Shown here: piece by piece, positions 18,085 through 27,929 of the stretch
Position numbering within the stretch: the stretch's first letter is position 1
How the letters are laid out: each line of letters opens with the position of its first letter
NCBI RefSeq assembly: GCF_002288525.1
Contig: NZ_CP023067.1
Coordinates: 1,488,001-1,552,000, forward strand
Source of the DNA: Sinorhizobium sojae CCBAU 05684
GTDB lineage: Bacteria; Pseudomonadota; Alphaproteobacteria; Rhizobiales; Rhizobiaceae
DNA length: 64,000 nt
Reading direction: 5' to 3'
The notes under the pieces: generated by a model
The model's database searches: none
Seen by the model: only the letters and a program-made list of their open reading frames with translations
Told to the model about the DNA's origin: nothing
Translations under genes and position numbers: made by a program

Positions 18085-18555
18085 CTAGATCTCGACCTGA
18101 CAGGCGTCCTTGACCTGGCGGATCGTCAGCATCGTTCGAACCGTGTCGACATTGTCGGTCGCGGTGAGTTCTTCAATAACGAAATCTTGAAAGGTCGCAA
18201 GGTTCTCGGCCACGCACTGCAGGAGAAAGTCGGACTCGCCGGAAACCATCCAGGCTTCGCGTACGAGCGGCCACGACGCCGTTCGCGCCGCGAAGGCCTT
18301 GAGGTTGGCATCCGACTGGTGCTTGAGCCCGACCATGCAAAAGGCGACGAGATCGTATCCAAGCGCCGAAGCATTGAGGAGCGCGCGATAGCCGCGAATG
18401 ACGCCGGACTCTTCGAGCTTGCGGACGCGGCGCAGGCAGGGAGGTGCTGAAATCCCGACCCGCTCGGCAAGCTCCACATTCGTCATCCGGCCGTTTCCCT
18501 GCAACTCCCGCAGGATCTTCATGTCGATGGCATCGAGGTCGACGCGTATGGCCAT
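18085..18555 (-). CDS. lrp: Lrp/AsnC-family transcriptional regulator
   Basis: A 156-residue regulator starting MAIRVDLDAIDMKILRELQG. The N-terminal helix-turn-helix is MTNVELAERVGISAPPCLRRV; the C-terminal RAM/AsnC ligand-binding domain includes EAWMVSGESDFLL. Lrp proteins form octamers and respond to amino acids, often leucine. The longer frame to 18900 is non-coding in composition. Its place as first gene of the lpsCDE operon agrees with the lrp3-lpsCDE operon reported for S. meliloti. Confidence 0.92.
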   Translation of the reverse strand: MAIRVDLDAIDMKILRELQGNGRMTNVELAERVGISAPPCLRRVRKLEESGVIRGYRALLNASALGYDLVAFCMVGLKHQSDANLKAFAARTASWPLVREAWMVSGESDFLLQCVAENLATFQDFVIEELTATDNVDTVRTMLTIRQVKDACQVEI

Positions 18556-19035
18556 TGCCCAATATCCCCAATCTCTGCTTGCCTCGCTCCTGGAGGCCCG
18601 TTCTTCGCCATATAGATATCGCAATCGCAAGGAAACAGCGGAAATCCTCGGCAAGGCACACGGCGAGCGCGCCACCGACGCTGAAAACACACCGTCCGGC
18701 GAAGGCTTGGCAAGCGAAGCTGCATGCGTCCCCTGCACGTAATCGCGCCGAGGAGAGAGAGCGCGGGCGGACGCATGCACGGGCACCTTCGGCGCCCCTC
18801 GCTGCGGGGCGGCCAAGCTGCCGGCGACCGCGGTCGAGAAATTCCGGCGGAAACGCGGCAAAATTCCCGATCTGGTGTCAATTTCCTGGTGCAGGCGCAA
18901 GCACTTGTGTGTATCAGCGGAGGCGCCCTTGAAAGTCCGGGCTGTGAATACCTAAAGTAAGGCGATATTTTTTGCCACTTGCAGAACCCACCGGATAATG
19001 CCCAGCAGATCTTCCGGCGAATGAAGGACACAAGC
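18556..19035. promoter_or_regulatory. Divergent lrp-lpsCDE / trxB control region
   Basis: About 480 bp without a convincing gene. A candidate trxB promoter is CTTGAA (18928-18933), 17 bp, CCTAAA (18951-18956). On the minus strand CTATAT near 18612-18617 could be a -10 for lrp, but I see no convincing -35. LsrB is reported to activate this operon in S. meliloti, so an LsrB site is expected here. I could not pick one out. Confidence 0.4.
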
Positions 19036-20010
19036 ATGACCGCCCGCCACACCAAAGTGCTGATCATCGGTTCCGGCCCTGCCGGCTACACCGCCGCGAT
19101 TTATACGGCGCGTGCCATGCTTTCGCCCGTGCTCATCGCCGGCATGGAACAGGGTGGGCAATTGATGATCACCACGGATGTCGAGAACTATCCGGGCTAT
19201 GCCGATCCGGTGCAGGGTCCCTGGATGATGGAGCAGATGCTGAAGCAGGCTATCCATGTCGGCACCGAGATCGTCAATGATATCGTGACCGATGTCGATC
19301 TCTCCGTCCGCCCCTTTCGCGTCAGGACCGATAGTGGCGCCGAGTGGACGACCGACACACTGATCATCGCCACCGGCGCCAAGGCCAAGTGGCTCGGCAT
19401 CGAGACCGAGCAGACCTTCATGGGCTTCGGCGTTTCCGCTTGCGCCACCTGCGACGGATTTTTCTACCGCAACAAGGACGTCATCGTGGTCGGCGGCGGC
19501 AACTCCGCCGTGGAAGAGGCACTGTATCTCTCGAACCTGGCAAAGACGGTAACGGTGGTCCACCGTCGTGACGCATTCCGGGCAGAAAAGATCCTGCAGG
19601 AGCGTCTTTTCGCCAAGCCGAACGTGAAGATCGTCTGGGACCACGAGGTGATCGAATATCTCGGCGCACCGGCAAACCCGCCGATGCCCGCCTCGGTCAA
19701 CGGCGTGAAGCTCCGGAACACCAAGACCGGCGAAGTCACCGAAATGGCGGCCGACGGGGTCTTCGTCGCGATCGGCCATGCGCCGGCCGTGGAACTCTTC
19801 AAGGGCAAGCTTCGCCAAAAGCCGAATGGTTATCTCTGGACCGCGCCCGATTCGACCGCGACCGATGTTCCGGGCGTTTTTGCCGCAGGCGACGTCACCG
19901 ACGACGTTTATCGTCAAGCGGTTACCGCCGCGGGGATGGGCTGCATGGCGGCGCTTGAGGCGGAGAAATATCTGGCGGGTCATATGCCCGTCGCAATTGC
20001 AGCCGAATAG
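19036..20010 (+). CDS. trxB: Thioredoxin-disulfide reductase
   Basis: A 324-residue flavoprotein that passes electrons from NADPH to thioredoxin. FAD-binding GSGPAGYTAAIY lies near the N-terminus, the redox centre CATC is at residues 136-139, VVGGGNSAVEEALYL binds NADPH, and GVFAAGDVTDD closes the FAD domain. ATG 19036 has GAAGGAC upstream; an ATG at 19021 is also in frame. It neighbours the redox-linked regulator lsrB. Confidence 0.95.
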   Translation: MTARHTKVLIIGSGPAGYTAAIYTARAMLSPVLIAGMEQGGQLMITTDVENYPGYADPVQGPWMMEQMLKQAIHVGTEIVNDIVTDVDLSVRPFRVRTDSGAEWTTDTLIIATGAKAKWLGIETEQTFMGFGVSACATCDGFFYRNKDVIVVGGGNSAVEEALYLSNLAKTVTVVHRRDAFRAEKILQERLFAKPNVKIVWDHEVIEYLGAPANPPMPASVNGVKLRNTKTGEVTEMAADGVFVAIGHAPAVELFKGKLRQKPNGYLWTAPDSTATDVPGVFAAGDVTDDVYRQAVTAAGMGCMAALEAEKYLAGHMPVAIAAE

Positions 20011-20115
20011 AAGCTGCAAAAGCGGGCCGACGCCTCTCAAGGCGCGGCTTCGTGTGGGAACAGAAGCATCGGTGCCGCCCGGAGGACGCCGCCCGGTTCC
20101 TCCGAGCGATCCTTT

Positions 20116-21024
20116 ATGGGGGAAGTCATGGCGCTCGACTGGGACAAACTGCGCATATTTCACGCGGCGGCCGAGGCCGGATCGTTCACGCATGCGGCAG
20201 ACAAGCTCCATCTGTCGCAATCTGCGATCAGTCGCCAGGTCAGTGCGCTCGAGCAGGATGTCGGCATCAAGCTGTTTCATCGCCACGCCCGCGGCCTGAT
20301 CCTGACGGAACAGGGCGAAATGCTTTACCGCACCGCACACGAGGTGCTGATGAAGCTCGAAAGCATCAAGGCGCAGCTGAGCGAAACCACCGACAGGCCA
20401 AGCGGCAAGCTGCGCATCACCACGACGGTCGGTCTTGGCCAGGGCTGGCTGACCGACAAGATCCAGGAGTTCATGACCCTTTATCCGGATGTGCAGGTAC
20501 AGCTCATTCTCGACAACGAAGAGCTTGATGTGAACATGCGGCATGCCGACTGCGCGATCCGGCTGCGCCAGCCACAGCAGTCGGATCTGATCCAACGCAA
20601 GCTGTTCACCGTGCACATGCATATCTACGCGGCGCCGTCCTATATCAACAAGCACGGCGAGCCTCACACGCTCGAGGAGCTGGACAACCACCGCATCATC
20701 ACTTTCGGCGAGCCGGCCCCGAACTATTTGCTTGACGTGAACTGGCTGGAAATCGCCGGCCGCGATCCGGACAATCCGCGCGTCTCGCACCTGCAGATCA
20801 ACAGCCAGACGTCCATCAAGCGCGCCTGCCTGCTCGGAATCGGAATCGCCATGCTGCCCGACTATATCGTCGGTCGCGACCCCGGCTTGATCCAGCTGCC
20901 GATCAGTGCCGAGATCCCCTCTTTCGATACCTATTTCTGCTATCCGGACGAATTGAAAAACTCGGCGAAGCTGAAGGTCTTCCGTGACTATATCGTCGCC
21001 AAGGCCCGGAATTGGAGTTTTTGA
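20116..21024 (+). CDS. lsrB: LysR-family regulator LsrB
   Basis: A 302-residue LysR-type regulator. The winged helix is at residues 6-65 (AAEAGSFTHAADKLHLSQSA), then a linker helix and a periplasmic-binding-like effector domain. Counted from ATG 20116, cysteines lie at 146, 238 and 275; I recall Cys146 and Cys238 from work on the redox-sensing S. meliloti LsrB, and the numbering agrees with this start. A second ATG at 20128 has a stronger GGGGGAA before it, but very close. LsrB activates lrp-lpsCDE and oxidative-stress genes and is needed for normal nodules. Confidence 0.9.
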   Translation: MGEVMALDWDKLRIFHAAAEAGSFTHAADKLHLSQSAISRQVSALEQDVGIKLFHRHARGLILTEQGEMLYRTAHEVLMKLESIKAQLSETTDRPSGKLRITTTVGLGQGWLTDKIQEFMTLYPDVQVQLILDNEELDVNMRHADCAIRLRQPQQSDLIQRKLFTVHMHIYAAPSYINKHGEPHTLEELDNHRIITFGEPAPNYLLDVNWLEIAGRDPDNPRVSHLQINSQTSIKRACLLGIGIAMLPDYIVGRDPGLIQLPISAEIPSFDTYFCYPDELKNSAKLKVFRDYIVAKARNWSF

Positions 21025-21197
21025 CGGACGGGACAGTTGCTCGCTTTCTGGGCGTATGTCTGTGCGAGCGCTAAGCTGCTGTTTTCCTGGCGTTTATTCC
21101 TGTCGCCGGGGAGAATTCGATCTGGATCAGTTCCATTGTTCGCCGCAAAAATATGCAGCGATGCGCGCACGGCATGGCTGACATGCATATTAAATGA

Positions 21198-21353
21198 TTG
21201 CTCGTCGCCCAAAAAAACAGCATACCAAAAACAGCTGATGCATCTTTGGTGGCTTCTCCTCCCAGTGCCACCGCAGCAGCTGTTCCCCTCTGGAGGTTCT
21301 AATTACCTTCACAACTACAAAGGGCCCAAGTTTTCTTGCGGCCCTCTTTTTTT
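21198..21353 (+). ncRNA. AbcR-type trans-acting sRNA, first tandem copy (with promoter)
   Basis: The promoter TTGCTC (21198-21203), 17 bp, CATACC (21221-21226) predicts an RNA start near 21234. The RNA holds the loop TTCCCCTCTGGAGGTT and ends in a terminator (AGGGCCCAAG pairing with CTTGCGGCCCT, then T8) at 21353, about 120 nt. A near-copy follows 200 bp later. Tandem AbcR1/AbcR2 sRNAs sit beside lsrB in S. meliloti and Agrobacterium, where they bind Hfq and repress ABC transporter mRNAs. I cannot tell which copy is which. Confidence 0.85.
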
Positions 21354-21401
21354 GTTCGCTATCCGCACACCCCCCAGTTGAGATTTCGCATGGGGAGGCT
21401 A

Positions 21402-21552
21402 TTGAAAGCGGACTTGATGCTCCCCATATCTCTTTTGGCTGATGCATTTGGCGGCTTTCTCCTCCCCGGCCGCTGCAGCAGCCGTTCCCCTCTGAAGGTT
21501 TTCAAACCTTCACAACTGATAGGGCCCAAGTTCTCTTGCGGCCCTTTTTTTT
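21402..21552 (+). ncRNA. AbcR-type trans-acting sRNA, second tandem copy (with promoter)
   Basis: TTGAAA (21402-21407), 17 bp, CATATC (21425-21430) predicts a start near 21438. The transcript of about 115 nt shares GCTGATGCAT at its 5' end, the TTCCCCTCTG loop, CCTTCACAACT and the terminator with the first copy. Both promoters keep the same 17-bp spacing but different sequences, allowing separate regulation of twin RNAs, as known for AbcR1 and AbcR2. Confidence 0.85.
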
Positions 21553-21570
21553 GCCCTGGCGAAGGCCGAT

Positions 21571-21630
21571 GCGCGGATTCAAGGCATTACAGCGACCTTT
21601 GCGCGCCTGCAAAGACGCACGGCGCTGTAC
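21571..21630 (+). repeat. Dispersed palindromic repeat, copy 1
   Basis: The core 21588-21629 starts TACAGCGACCTTTGCGCG and ends GGCGCTGTA, forming a hairpin. The preceding GCGCGGATTC corresponds to the upstream module of other copies. The same element recurs near 31.05, 43.6, 48.4, 49.15, 51.7 and 53.35 kb, resembling rhizobial RIME-like mosaic repeats. Confidence 0.85.
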
Positions 21631-21783
21631 CGTCAGATCAGGCGCGCACGATGATCGCCGCCTCGGTGGCTTTCCCGCGCACCTGCCTCGACGCGGCTGA
21701 TTCACATTGCTGCCGGCGGACGGAATGTTTACTGCCATATCGGTCGTGCAGGCGCTCGTCACTTTGCATGGAAGGAAGACAAC

Positions 21784-22293
21784 GTGCACATCAGGAATGC
21801 GGCCGACGCCGATCTCCAGGCGATTTGTGACATTTACAACGATGCGGTGGCGAATACGACGGCGATCTGGAACGAAACTCTCGTCGACATTGCCAACCGT
21901 AGGGCCTGGCTGAAGGCGCGCAATGCCGCGGGATTTCCGGTGCTTGTCGCCCTTTCCGAGGCGGATGAGGTCGTCGGCTATGCGTCCCTCGGCGAATGGC
22001 GCGCGTTCGACGGTTACCGCCATACGGTTGAGCATTCGGTTTATGTGCGTCGGGACCAGCGCGGCGCCGGCATCGGCCAGGCGTTGATGCTGGCACTGAT
22101 CGAAAGGGCCGAGGCGCTCGGAAAGCATGTGATGGTCGCCGGGATCGAGTCGGGCAACCACCCCTCGATCCATCTGCATGAACGGCTGGGCTTCCAACAG
22201 ACCGGTCATATGCGGGAGGTCGGCACCAAATTCGGCCGCTGGCTCGATCTGACCTTCATGCAGTTGATACTGCGCACAGGCTCACCCGATTGA
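21784..22293 (+). CDS. GNAT N-acetyltransferase (phosphinothricin acetyltransferase-like)
   Basis: A 169-residue acetyl-CoA-dependent acetyltransferase. The GTG at 21784 follows GGAAGGAAG. IYNDAVANTTAIWNE near the N-terminus, VEHSVYVRRDQRGAGIGQAL (the acetyl-CoA loop RxxGxG/A) and GIESGNHPSIHLHERLGF are typical of the PAT/BAR/YncA group. Members acetylate phosphinothricin, methionine sulfone/sulfoximine or similar amines. The natural substrate here is unknown. Confidence 0.88.
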   Translation: MHIRNAADADLQAICDIYNDAVANTTAIWNETLVDIANRRAWLKARNAAGFPVLVALSEADEVVGYASLGEWRAFDGYRHTVEHSVYVRRDQRGAGIGQALMLALIERAEALGKHVMVAGIESGNHPSIHLHERLGFQQTGHMREVGTKFGRWLDLTFMQLILRTGSPD

Positions 22294-22414
22294 CGGACGC
22301 CGCGGTGGTTTCCCGCCGGCGGCGAAGATGCTATTTTTGCTCACTCGGTCGTCGCTGAGGAGCCGCATGGTCGAACAAGGCAGAGCGGGCAGATGCCACT
22401 TCTGGAGCAACCGA

Positions 22415-23347
22415 ATGGGACGTCTGGCGCGCGCTGCCGGAGCAGCCGCCATGGCCATCTGGCACGCCGTCGGTGTCAGCGGCCCTGCCGAGGCGCGGAC
22501 CGATGCGCCCGTTCCGCGAAAATGCCTCTATGCCGGCAACTCGGCAGCAAATCCGTCGGTCCGTCTTTGCATAAGGCGTGAGAATTTCGCACGCGACGTC
22601 TGTGGCATCATCAAGCATTACGCCGAAACCAATGGTCTCCCTGCGGCCTTTTTCGCCCGCTTGATTTGGCGCGAGAGTCTTTTCCAACCGGACGCCGTCA
22701 GTCCCAAGGGAGCCGAGGGGATCGCCCAGTTTATGCCGGCAACGGCAAAATTGCGGGGCCTCCCCAACAGTTTCGACGCGGTAGCCGCACTCGGAAAGTC
22801 GGCCGAGTATCTGAGCGAACTCAAGCTTCGCTACGGCAATCTGGGATTTGCAGCGGCGGCCTACAATGCCGGCGAGGCCGGGCTCGAGCGTTTCCTGGAG
22901 AGGGACCGGCTGCCCTATGAGACGCGCAACTATGTCCTGGCGATCACGGCCCATCCGGTCGAGGACTGGCGCGATAACCCGCCGAAGGCGCTCGACCTCT
23001 CGCTCGACAAGGATAAGAGCTTCCTGGAGGGCTGCGTCGCGCTTGCGAACACCCGCCGGTTGCGTGAGATCGCCGTTGCCGACGAGGCGGCCTGGGCGCC
23101 CTGGGGCGTTCAGCTGGCGGCGCATTTCCAGAAAGCCGTCGCCCAGCGAATGTTCCTGAATGCCGTGAAGCGGCTGCCGGCGCCGATCAGCAGTGAAAAG
23201 GCCCTGCTCGTGCGGGAGCGCAACGGCGGCTTCGGAGCGAGAAGCCGGTACGCCGCCCGGATCGGCCGCCAGACGCGCGCCGAGGCGGATAAGTTATGCG
23301 CCGCCGTTCGCCGGAGCGGCGGGTCCTGTATCGTCTTCAAGAATTGA
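22415..23347 (+). CDS. Secreted lytic murein transglycosylase (SLT domain)
   Basis: Starting at ATG 22415 (GGAG upstream) gives 310 residues with a signal peptide MGRLARAAGAAAMAIWHAVG; in-frame ATGs at 22328 and 22367 precede it. The SLT domain begins at LPAAFFARLIWRESLFQPDA, where the Glu is the catalytic acid, followed by GAEGIAQFMPATA and AAAYNAGEAGLERF, both family hallmarks. It should cleave peptidoglycan glycan strands in the periplasm. The C-terminal 100 residues include a SPOR-like short strand pattern (RAEADKLCAAVRRSGGSC), which could bind denuded glycan. Confidence 0.85.
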   Translation: MGRLARAAGAAAMAIWHAVGVSGPAEARTDAPVPRKCLYAGNSAANPSVRLCIRRENFARDVCGIIKHYAETNGLPAAFFARLIWRESLFQPDAVSPKGAEGIAQFMPATAKLRGLPNSFDAVAALGKSAEYLSELKLRYGNLGFAAAAYNAGEAGLERFLERDRLPYETRNYVLAITAHPVEDWRDNPPKALDLSLDKDKSFLEGCVALANTRRLREIAVADEAAWAPWGVQLAAHFQKAVAQRMFLNAVKRLPAPISSEKALLVRERNGGFGARSRYAARIGRQTRAEADKLCAAVRRSGGSCIVFKN

Positions 23348-23392
23348 CGGGGAGTTCGGCGTTTGCGCCGCCATGAATAAAGGTTGGTTATG

Positions 23393-23418
23393 AAAAAGCC
23401 CGCCGGTCAGGCGGGCTT
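23393..23418 (-). terminator. gyrA intrinsic terminator
   Basis: Stem AAGCCCGCC / GGCGGGCTT with 5-nt loop; on the minus strand it is followed by TTTTTCA. It lies 17 bp beyond the gyrA stop and also backs the converging transglycosylase gene. Confidence 0.85.
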
Positions 23419-23434
23419 GGTTGTCTGTCGCGGA

Positions 23435-26218
23435 TCAGTCTTCCGCGTCTGCAGGTGGCTCGGCGACGATGGCCTCGCCGGCGGTCACGACTTCCTCGAT
23501 CCCGTCCTCGCCCTCCGGCTCGCTGATCCGTTCGACCGAGACCACCTTCTCGTCCTTTGCGGTCGAGAAGATCGTGACACCCTTGGTGGCACGGCTTGCC
23601 AGTCGAATACCGTCGACCGGCACGCGGATCAGCTGTCCACCGTTGGAAACGAGCATGATCTGGTCGTTATGCTCGATCGGGAATGCCGCGACCAGTTCGC
23701 CGATCTCGGCGGTCTTGGAGGTGTCGGTGGCGCGGATGCCCTTGCCGCCGCGACCGGAGGTGCGGAAATCATAGGACGAGGACCGCTTGCCGAATCCCTT
23801 TTCCGAGAGCGTCAGCACGAACTGCTCGCGTGCCTTGAGCTCCTCATAGCGCTCGTTGGTGAGTTCGCCGCCATTGGTGACCTCCTCGCCGACCAGCACG
23901 ATCTCTTCGTCCTCGCCGGTTGCGGCGCGCCTTTCGGCCGCCGACCGCCGCAGATAGGCGGCGCGTTCCCAAGGCTCGGCATCCACATGGGCGACGATCG
24001 CCATCGAGATAATCCGGTCGCCGTCCCCGAGCGAAATGCCACGCACGCCGATCGAATTGCGCCCGGCGAAAACGCGCACGTCGGAGACCGGGAAGCGGAT
24101 GCATTGGCCGAGGGCCGTCGTCAGCAGCACGTCGTCGAACTCGGTGCAGGTGTCGACCGAGAGGATTTCGTCGCCCTCCTCATCGAACTTCATCGCGATC
24201 TTGCCGTTGCGGTTGACCTGGACGAAGTCGGAAAGCTTGTTGCGCCGGACGGTGCCGCGCGTCGTCGAGAACATGACGTCCAGGTTTTCCCAGGTCGTCT
24301 CGTCCTCCGGCAGCGGCATGATTGTGGTGATGCGTTCGCCGGGACTAAGCGGCAGCATGTTGATCAGCGCCTTGCCGCGCGATTGCGGGGTGCCGATCGG
24401 CAGCCGCCAGACCTTTTCCTTGTAGACGATACCTCGCGAGGAGAAGAACAGGACCGGCGTATGGGTGTTGGCCACGAATAGCCGGGTAACGAAATCCTCG
24501 TCGCGCGTTGCCATGCCGGAGCGACCCTTGCCGCCGCGGCGCTGAGCACGATAGGTGGTCAGCGGCACACGCTTGATGTAACCGAGATGCGACACGGTCA
24601 CGACCATGTCCTCCCGGGCGATGAGATCCTCGTCGTCCATGTCCGGACCGCCATCGGCGATCTCGGTGCGGCGCGGCGTGCCGAATTCGTCGCGGACGGC
24701 GGCGAGCTCGTCCTTGACAATCTGCATGATGCGCAGTCGCGAGGAGAGGATATCGAGATATTCCCGGATTTCCTCGCCGATCTTGTTGAGCTCCTCGCCG
24801 ATCTCGTCCCGGCCAAGCGCGGTCAGGCGTTGCAGGCGGAGTTCGAGAATGGCGCGCGCCTGCTCTTCCGAGAGGTTGTAGGTGTCGTCGTCATTGATGC
24901 GGTGACGCGGATCGTCGATCAGCCGGATCAGCGCGTCGACCTCATGCGCCGGCCAGCGACGCTCCATCAGTTGTTCGCGCGCGCTCTGCGGATCGGGCGC
25001 GTGGCGGATAAGCTTGATCACCTCGTCGATATTGGCGACGGCGATGGCGAGGCCGACCAGGACATGCGCCCGCTCGCGAGCCTTGCGCAGCAGGTATTTT
25101 GTTCTCCGGCTAACGACATCCTCGCGGAACGAGACGAAGGCGCGCAGCATGTCGAGCAGCGTCATCTGTTCCGGCTTGCCGCCGTTCAGTGCCACCATGT
25201 TACAGCCGAAAGACGTCTGCAGCGGCGTGTAGCGATAAAGCTGGTTGAGGATCACATCGGCATTGGCATCGCGCTTCAGCTCGATGACGACGCGGTAGCC
25301 CTGCCGGTCCGACTCGTCGCGAAGATCGGAGATGCCCTCGATGCGCTTGTCGCGCACCAGTTCGGCCATCTTCTCGATCATCGTCGCCTTGTTCACCTGG
25401 TAGGGGATTTCGGTGATGATGATCTGCTCACGGTCGCCGCGCATCGGTTCGACATGGGCACGGCCGCGCATGATGACAGAACCGCGGCCGGTCTCGTAGG
25501 CCTGGCGAATGCCGGCGCGGCCGAGAATCAGCGCGCCCGTCGGGAAGTCCGGACCCGGGATGATCTGCATCAGTTCCGGCAGTTCGATTGCCGGATCGTC
25601 GATCAGAGCGATGCATGCATCGATGACTTCGCCGAGATTGTGCGGCGGAATATTGGTTGCCATGCCGACGGCGATGCCGCCGGCGCCATTGACGAGCAGG
25701 TTCGGAAATTTCGCCGGGACGACGACCGGCTCCTGCAGGGTGCCGTCGTAATTCTCGCGAAAATCGACCGTTTCCTTGTCCAGATCGTCGAGCAGCGAAT
25801 GGGCCGCCTTCTGCAGCCGGCATTCGGTATAACGCTCGGCCGCAGGCGGGTCGCCGTCCACCGAGCCGAAATTGCCCTGGCCGTCGATCAGCGGCAGCCT
25901 CAGCGACCAATCCTGCGCCATGCGCGCCAGGGCATCGTAGATCGCCATATTGCCGTGCGGATGGTATTTACCCATCACGTCACCGGTCACCCGGGCGCAT
26001 TTGACGTATTTCTTGTTCCAGTCGATGCCGAGTTCGCTCATCCCGTAGAGGATGCGCCGGTGGACCGGCTTCAGCCCGTCGCGCACATCGGGAAGCGCGC
26101 GGGAGACGATCACGCTCATGGCGTAATCCAGGTAGGACCGCTGCATTTCCTCGATGATGGAAATCGGCTCGATGCCTGGCGGATTCTTTCCGCCGCCGGG
26201 AGTGCTTTGTTCAGTCAA
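23435..26218 (-). CDS. gyrA: DNA gyrase subunit A
   Basis: The 927-residue GyrA cuts and rejoins DNA during ATP-driven negative supercoiling with GyrB. The catalytic tyrosine is Y130 in AERYTECRL. The quinolone-determining region reads [16 protein letters not shown]: Asn90 and Met91 stand where E. coli has Asp82 and Ser83, and Asp95 matches Asp87. The C-terminal wrapping domain has the GyrA box QRRGGKG. An acidic C-terminal tail (residues from about 895) is rich in Glu and Ala, common in alphaproteobacteria. Confidence 0.97.
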   Translation of the reverse strand: MTEQSTPGGGKNPPGIEPISIIEEMQRSYLDYAMSVIVSRALPDVRDGLKPVHRRILYGMSELGIDWNKKYVKCARVTGDVMGKYHPHGNMAIYDALARMAQDWSLRLPLIDGQGNFGSVDGDPPAAERYTECRLQKAAHSLLDDLDKETVDFRENYDGTLQEPVVVPAKFPNLLVNGAGGIAVGMATNIPPHNLGEVIDACIALIDDPAIELPELMQIIPGPDFPTGALILGRAGIRQAYETGRGSVIMRGRAHVEPMRGDREQIIITEIPYQVNKATMIEKMAELVRDKRIEGISDLRDESDRQGYRVVIELKRDANADVILNQLYRYTPLQTSFGCNMVALNGGKPEQMTLLDMLRAFVSFREDVVSRRTKYLLRKARERAHVLVGLAIAVANIDEVIKLIRHAPDPQSAREQLMERRWPAHEVDALIRLIDDPRHRINDDDTYNLSEEQARAILELRLQRLTALGRDEIGEELNKIGEEIREYLDILSSRLRIMQIVKDELAAVRDEFGTPRRTEIADGGPDMDDEDLIAREDMVVTVSHLGYIKRVPLTTYRAQRRGGKGRSGMATRDEDFVTRLFVANTHTPVLFFSSRGIVYKEKVWRLPIGTPQSRGKALINMLPLSPGERITTIMPLPEDETTWENLDVMFSTTRGTVRRNKLSDFVQVNRNGKIAMKFDEEGDEILSVDTCTEFDDVLLTTALGQCIRFPVSDVRVFAGRNSIGVRGISLGDGDRIISMAIVAHVDAEPWERAAYLRRSAAERRAATGEDEEIVLVGEEVTNGGELTNERYEELKAREQFVLTLSEKGFGKRSSSYDFRTSGRGGKGIRATDTSKTAEIGELVAAFPIEHNDQIMLVSNGGQLIRVPVDGIRLASRATKGVTIFSTAKDEKVVSVERISEPEGEDGIEEVVTAGEAIVAEPPADAED

Positions 26219-26546
26219 TGTCGATCACGATCTTTGTTAAGAATCAGTCGGTTCTTTATAGCCGAATGCGGCTTTGCGCGCCAATTTGGCGGAAGGTTTT
26301 GAACAGTCTTTCGCCGCCGGAGCGGGCTTTTCTGAGGCATGTGGCGCGCCGTGCCGGTTTAAGCCATCGCAGTACGCTTGGCCACTGAAATCGACTTCGG
26401 GAACCAACAGTAATTCAGAGGGCTAGAGCGGCCTCTGGGTGCCTCGTTCGACGGCGCCCTGCCCGCCCCTTTCCAAGCGCGCATGGCTTGCCTAACAATG
26501 CGGCTCCACAATCCGGACCAGCCGGGATGCCTCAAGGGGGGAACGG
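26219..26546. other. gyrA-marC divergent intergenic region
   Basis: About 330 bp containing the outward promoters of gyrA and marC. A hairpin-prone segment near 26417-26438 (CAGAGGGC ... CGGCCTCTG) lies in the presumed marC leader. No convincing gene, RNA or repeat was recognised. Confidence 0.4.
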
Positions 26547-27176
26547 ATGTTCAATGCCGACCTGCTGATCAATGCGCTGACGACACTCCTCGTGACGCTC
26601 GACCCGCCGGGTCTGGCGCCGATCTTCTTGAGTCTCACCGTCGGTTTGAATCGGCAGCAGCGTATTCAGGTTGCGACGCGCGGTTCGCTGATCGCCTTCG
26701 TCATCCTTGCAGCCTTTGCTCTATTCGGCGACGGCATTCTCGGCCTGCTCGGCATCTCGATCGGTGCCTTCCGGATCGCAGGCGGCCTGCTGCTGTTCTG
26801 GATCGCCTTCGAGATGATCTTCGAGCGGCGCCAGGAAAGAAAGGAAAAGACCGGTGAGGCGGCCGTCACCAAGGATCACATTCACAATATTGCGGTCTTC
26901 CCGCTTGCCCTGCCCCTGATCGCCGGACCGGGGGCAATTTCGGCGACCATCCTGCTCGGCAGTTCCTTCCCCTCCGTCCTCGATCGCGTGCAGCTTCTTA
27001 CCGTTATCGCGGTCTCCATGGCGCTTCTGTTTCTGGCGCTGGTGATCGCCGAACGGGTCGACCGCTTTCTCGGCGTCACCGGGCGCGCGATCCTCACCCG
27101 CCTGCTGGGCGTCATCCTTGCGGCACTCGCGGTGCAATTCGTGGTCGACGGCGTACGCGCTGCCTTTGGCATCTGA
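26547..27176 (+). CDS. MarC-family inner-membrane protein
   Basis: A 209-residue, six-span membrane protein with the MarC signature LLVTLDPPGLAPIFLSLT near the N-terminus and NIAVFPLALPLIAGPGAISA in the middle. A charged cytoplasmic loop (FERRQERKEKTGE) separates the two halves. Despite its name, MarC has no proven role in antibiotic resistance and its transport function is unknown. The start has GGGGGGAA immediately upstream. Confidence 0.9.
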   Translation: MFNADLLINALTTLLVTLDPPGLAPIFLSLTVGLNRQQRIQVATRGSLIAFVILAAFALFGDGILGLLGISIGAFRIAGGLLLFWIAFEMIFERRQERKEKTGEAAVTKDHIHNIAVFPLALPLIAGPGAISATILLGSSFPSVLDRVQLLTVIAVSMALLFLALVIAERVDRFLGVTGRAILTRLLGVILAALAVQFVVDGVRAAFGI

Positions 27177-27279
27177 TCGTTCGAGAAACGCAAACGGCCC
27201 GCTTCGAAACGGGCCGAACGGATTCTGCTGCTTGACGGACGCGCGGCGCCGTAAGGCCCCACACAGCGCCATTGCTTGA

Positions 27280-27804
27280 TCAGAACGGAATGTCGTCGTC
27301 GAGATCGCGCGAGAAGTTGCCGCCGCCCTGGTTCGGCTGGCCGCCGGCGCGTCCGCCGGAGGACTGTCGCGGCTGGTCGTAATCCTCGTAGCCGCCACCA
27401 CCGAGGCTTCCGCCGTAGTCGCTGCCGCCGCGGCCCGCCCCGCCGCCCTCGCTGCGGCCGTCGAGCATCGTCAGCGTCGAATTGAAGCCCTGCAGCACGA
27501 TTTCGGTCGTGTAGCGGTCATTGCCGTTCTGGTCCTGCCATTTGCGGGTCTGCAGTTGTCCTTCGATGTAGAGCTTGGCGCCCTTCTTCACATATTGCTC
27601 GACGACCTTGCAGAGGCCCTCGTTGAAGACGACGACAGTATGCCATTCCGTCTTCTCGCGGCGCTCACCGCTGTTGCGGTCGCGCCAGCTTTCGGAGGTC
27701 GCAATGCGCAGATTGGCGATCGGCCGGCCGTCCTGCGTGCGCCGGATCTCTGGGTCTGCCCCGACATTTCCGATCAAGATCACCTTGTTGACGCTGCCAG
27801 CCAT
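27280..27804 (-). CDS. ssb: Single-stranded DNA-binding protein
   Basis: A 174-residue SSB starting [20 protein letters not shown]. An OB-fold domain (residues 1-112, with [20 protein letters not shown]) precedes a Gly-rich linker and the acidic tip DLDDDIPF, which recruits repair and replication partners. The ATG at 27804 is preferred over 27852, which adds a non-family extension. It is divergent from uvrA across an SOS box. Confidence 0.97.
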   Translation of the reverse strand: MAGSVNKVILIGNVGADPEIRRTQDGRPIANLRIATSESWRDRNSGERREKTEWHTVVVFNEGLCKVVEQYVKKGAKLYIEGQLQTRKWQDQNGNDRYTTEIVLQGFNSTLTMLDGRSEGGGAGRGGSDYGGSLGGGGYEDYDQPRQSSGGRAGGQPNQGGGNFSRDLDDDIPF

Positions 27805-27929
27805 ATCACTTTTCCCGTGCTTGCCGCCGAACCGCCGGCCCGGCTTTCCCATGTCTCAAGAGCGCGCATCTTAGCGGCCCGTCGCCGTCTATACGCCCCC
27901 GCGCCGGGCGTAATCCACAGCTGATATTT

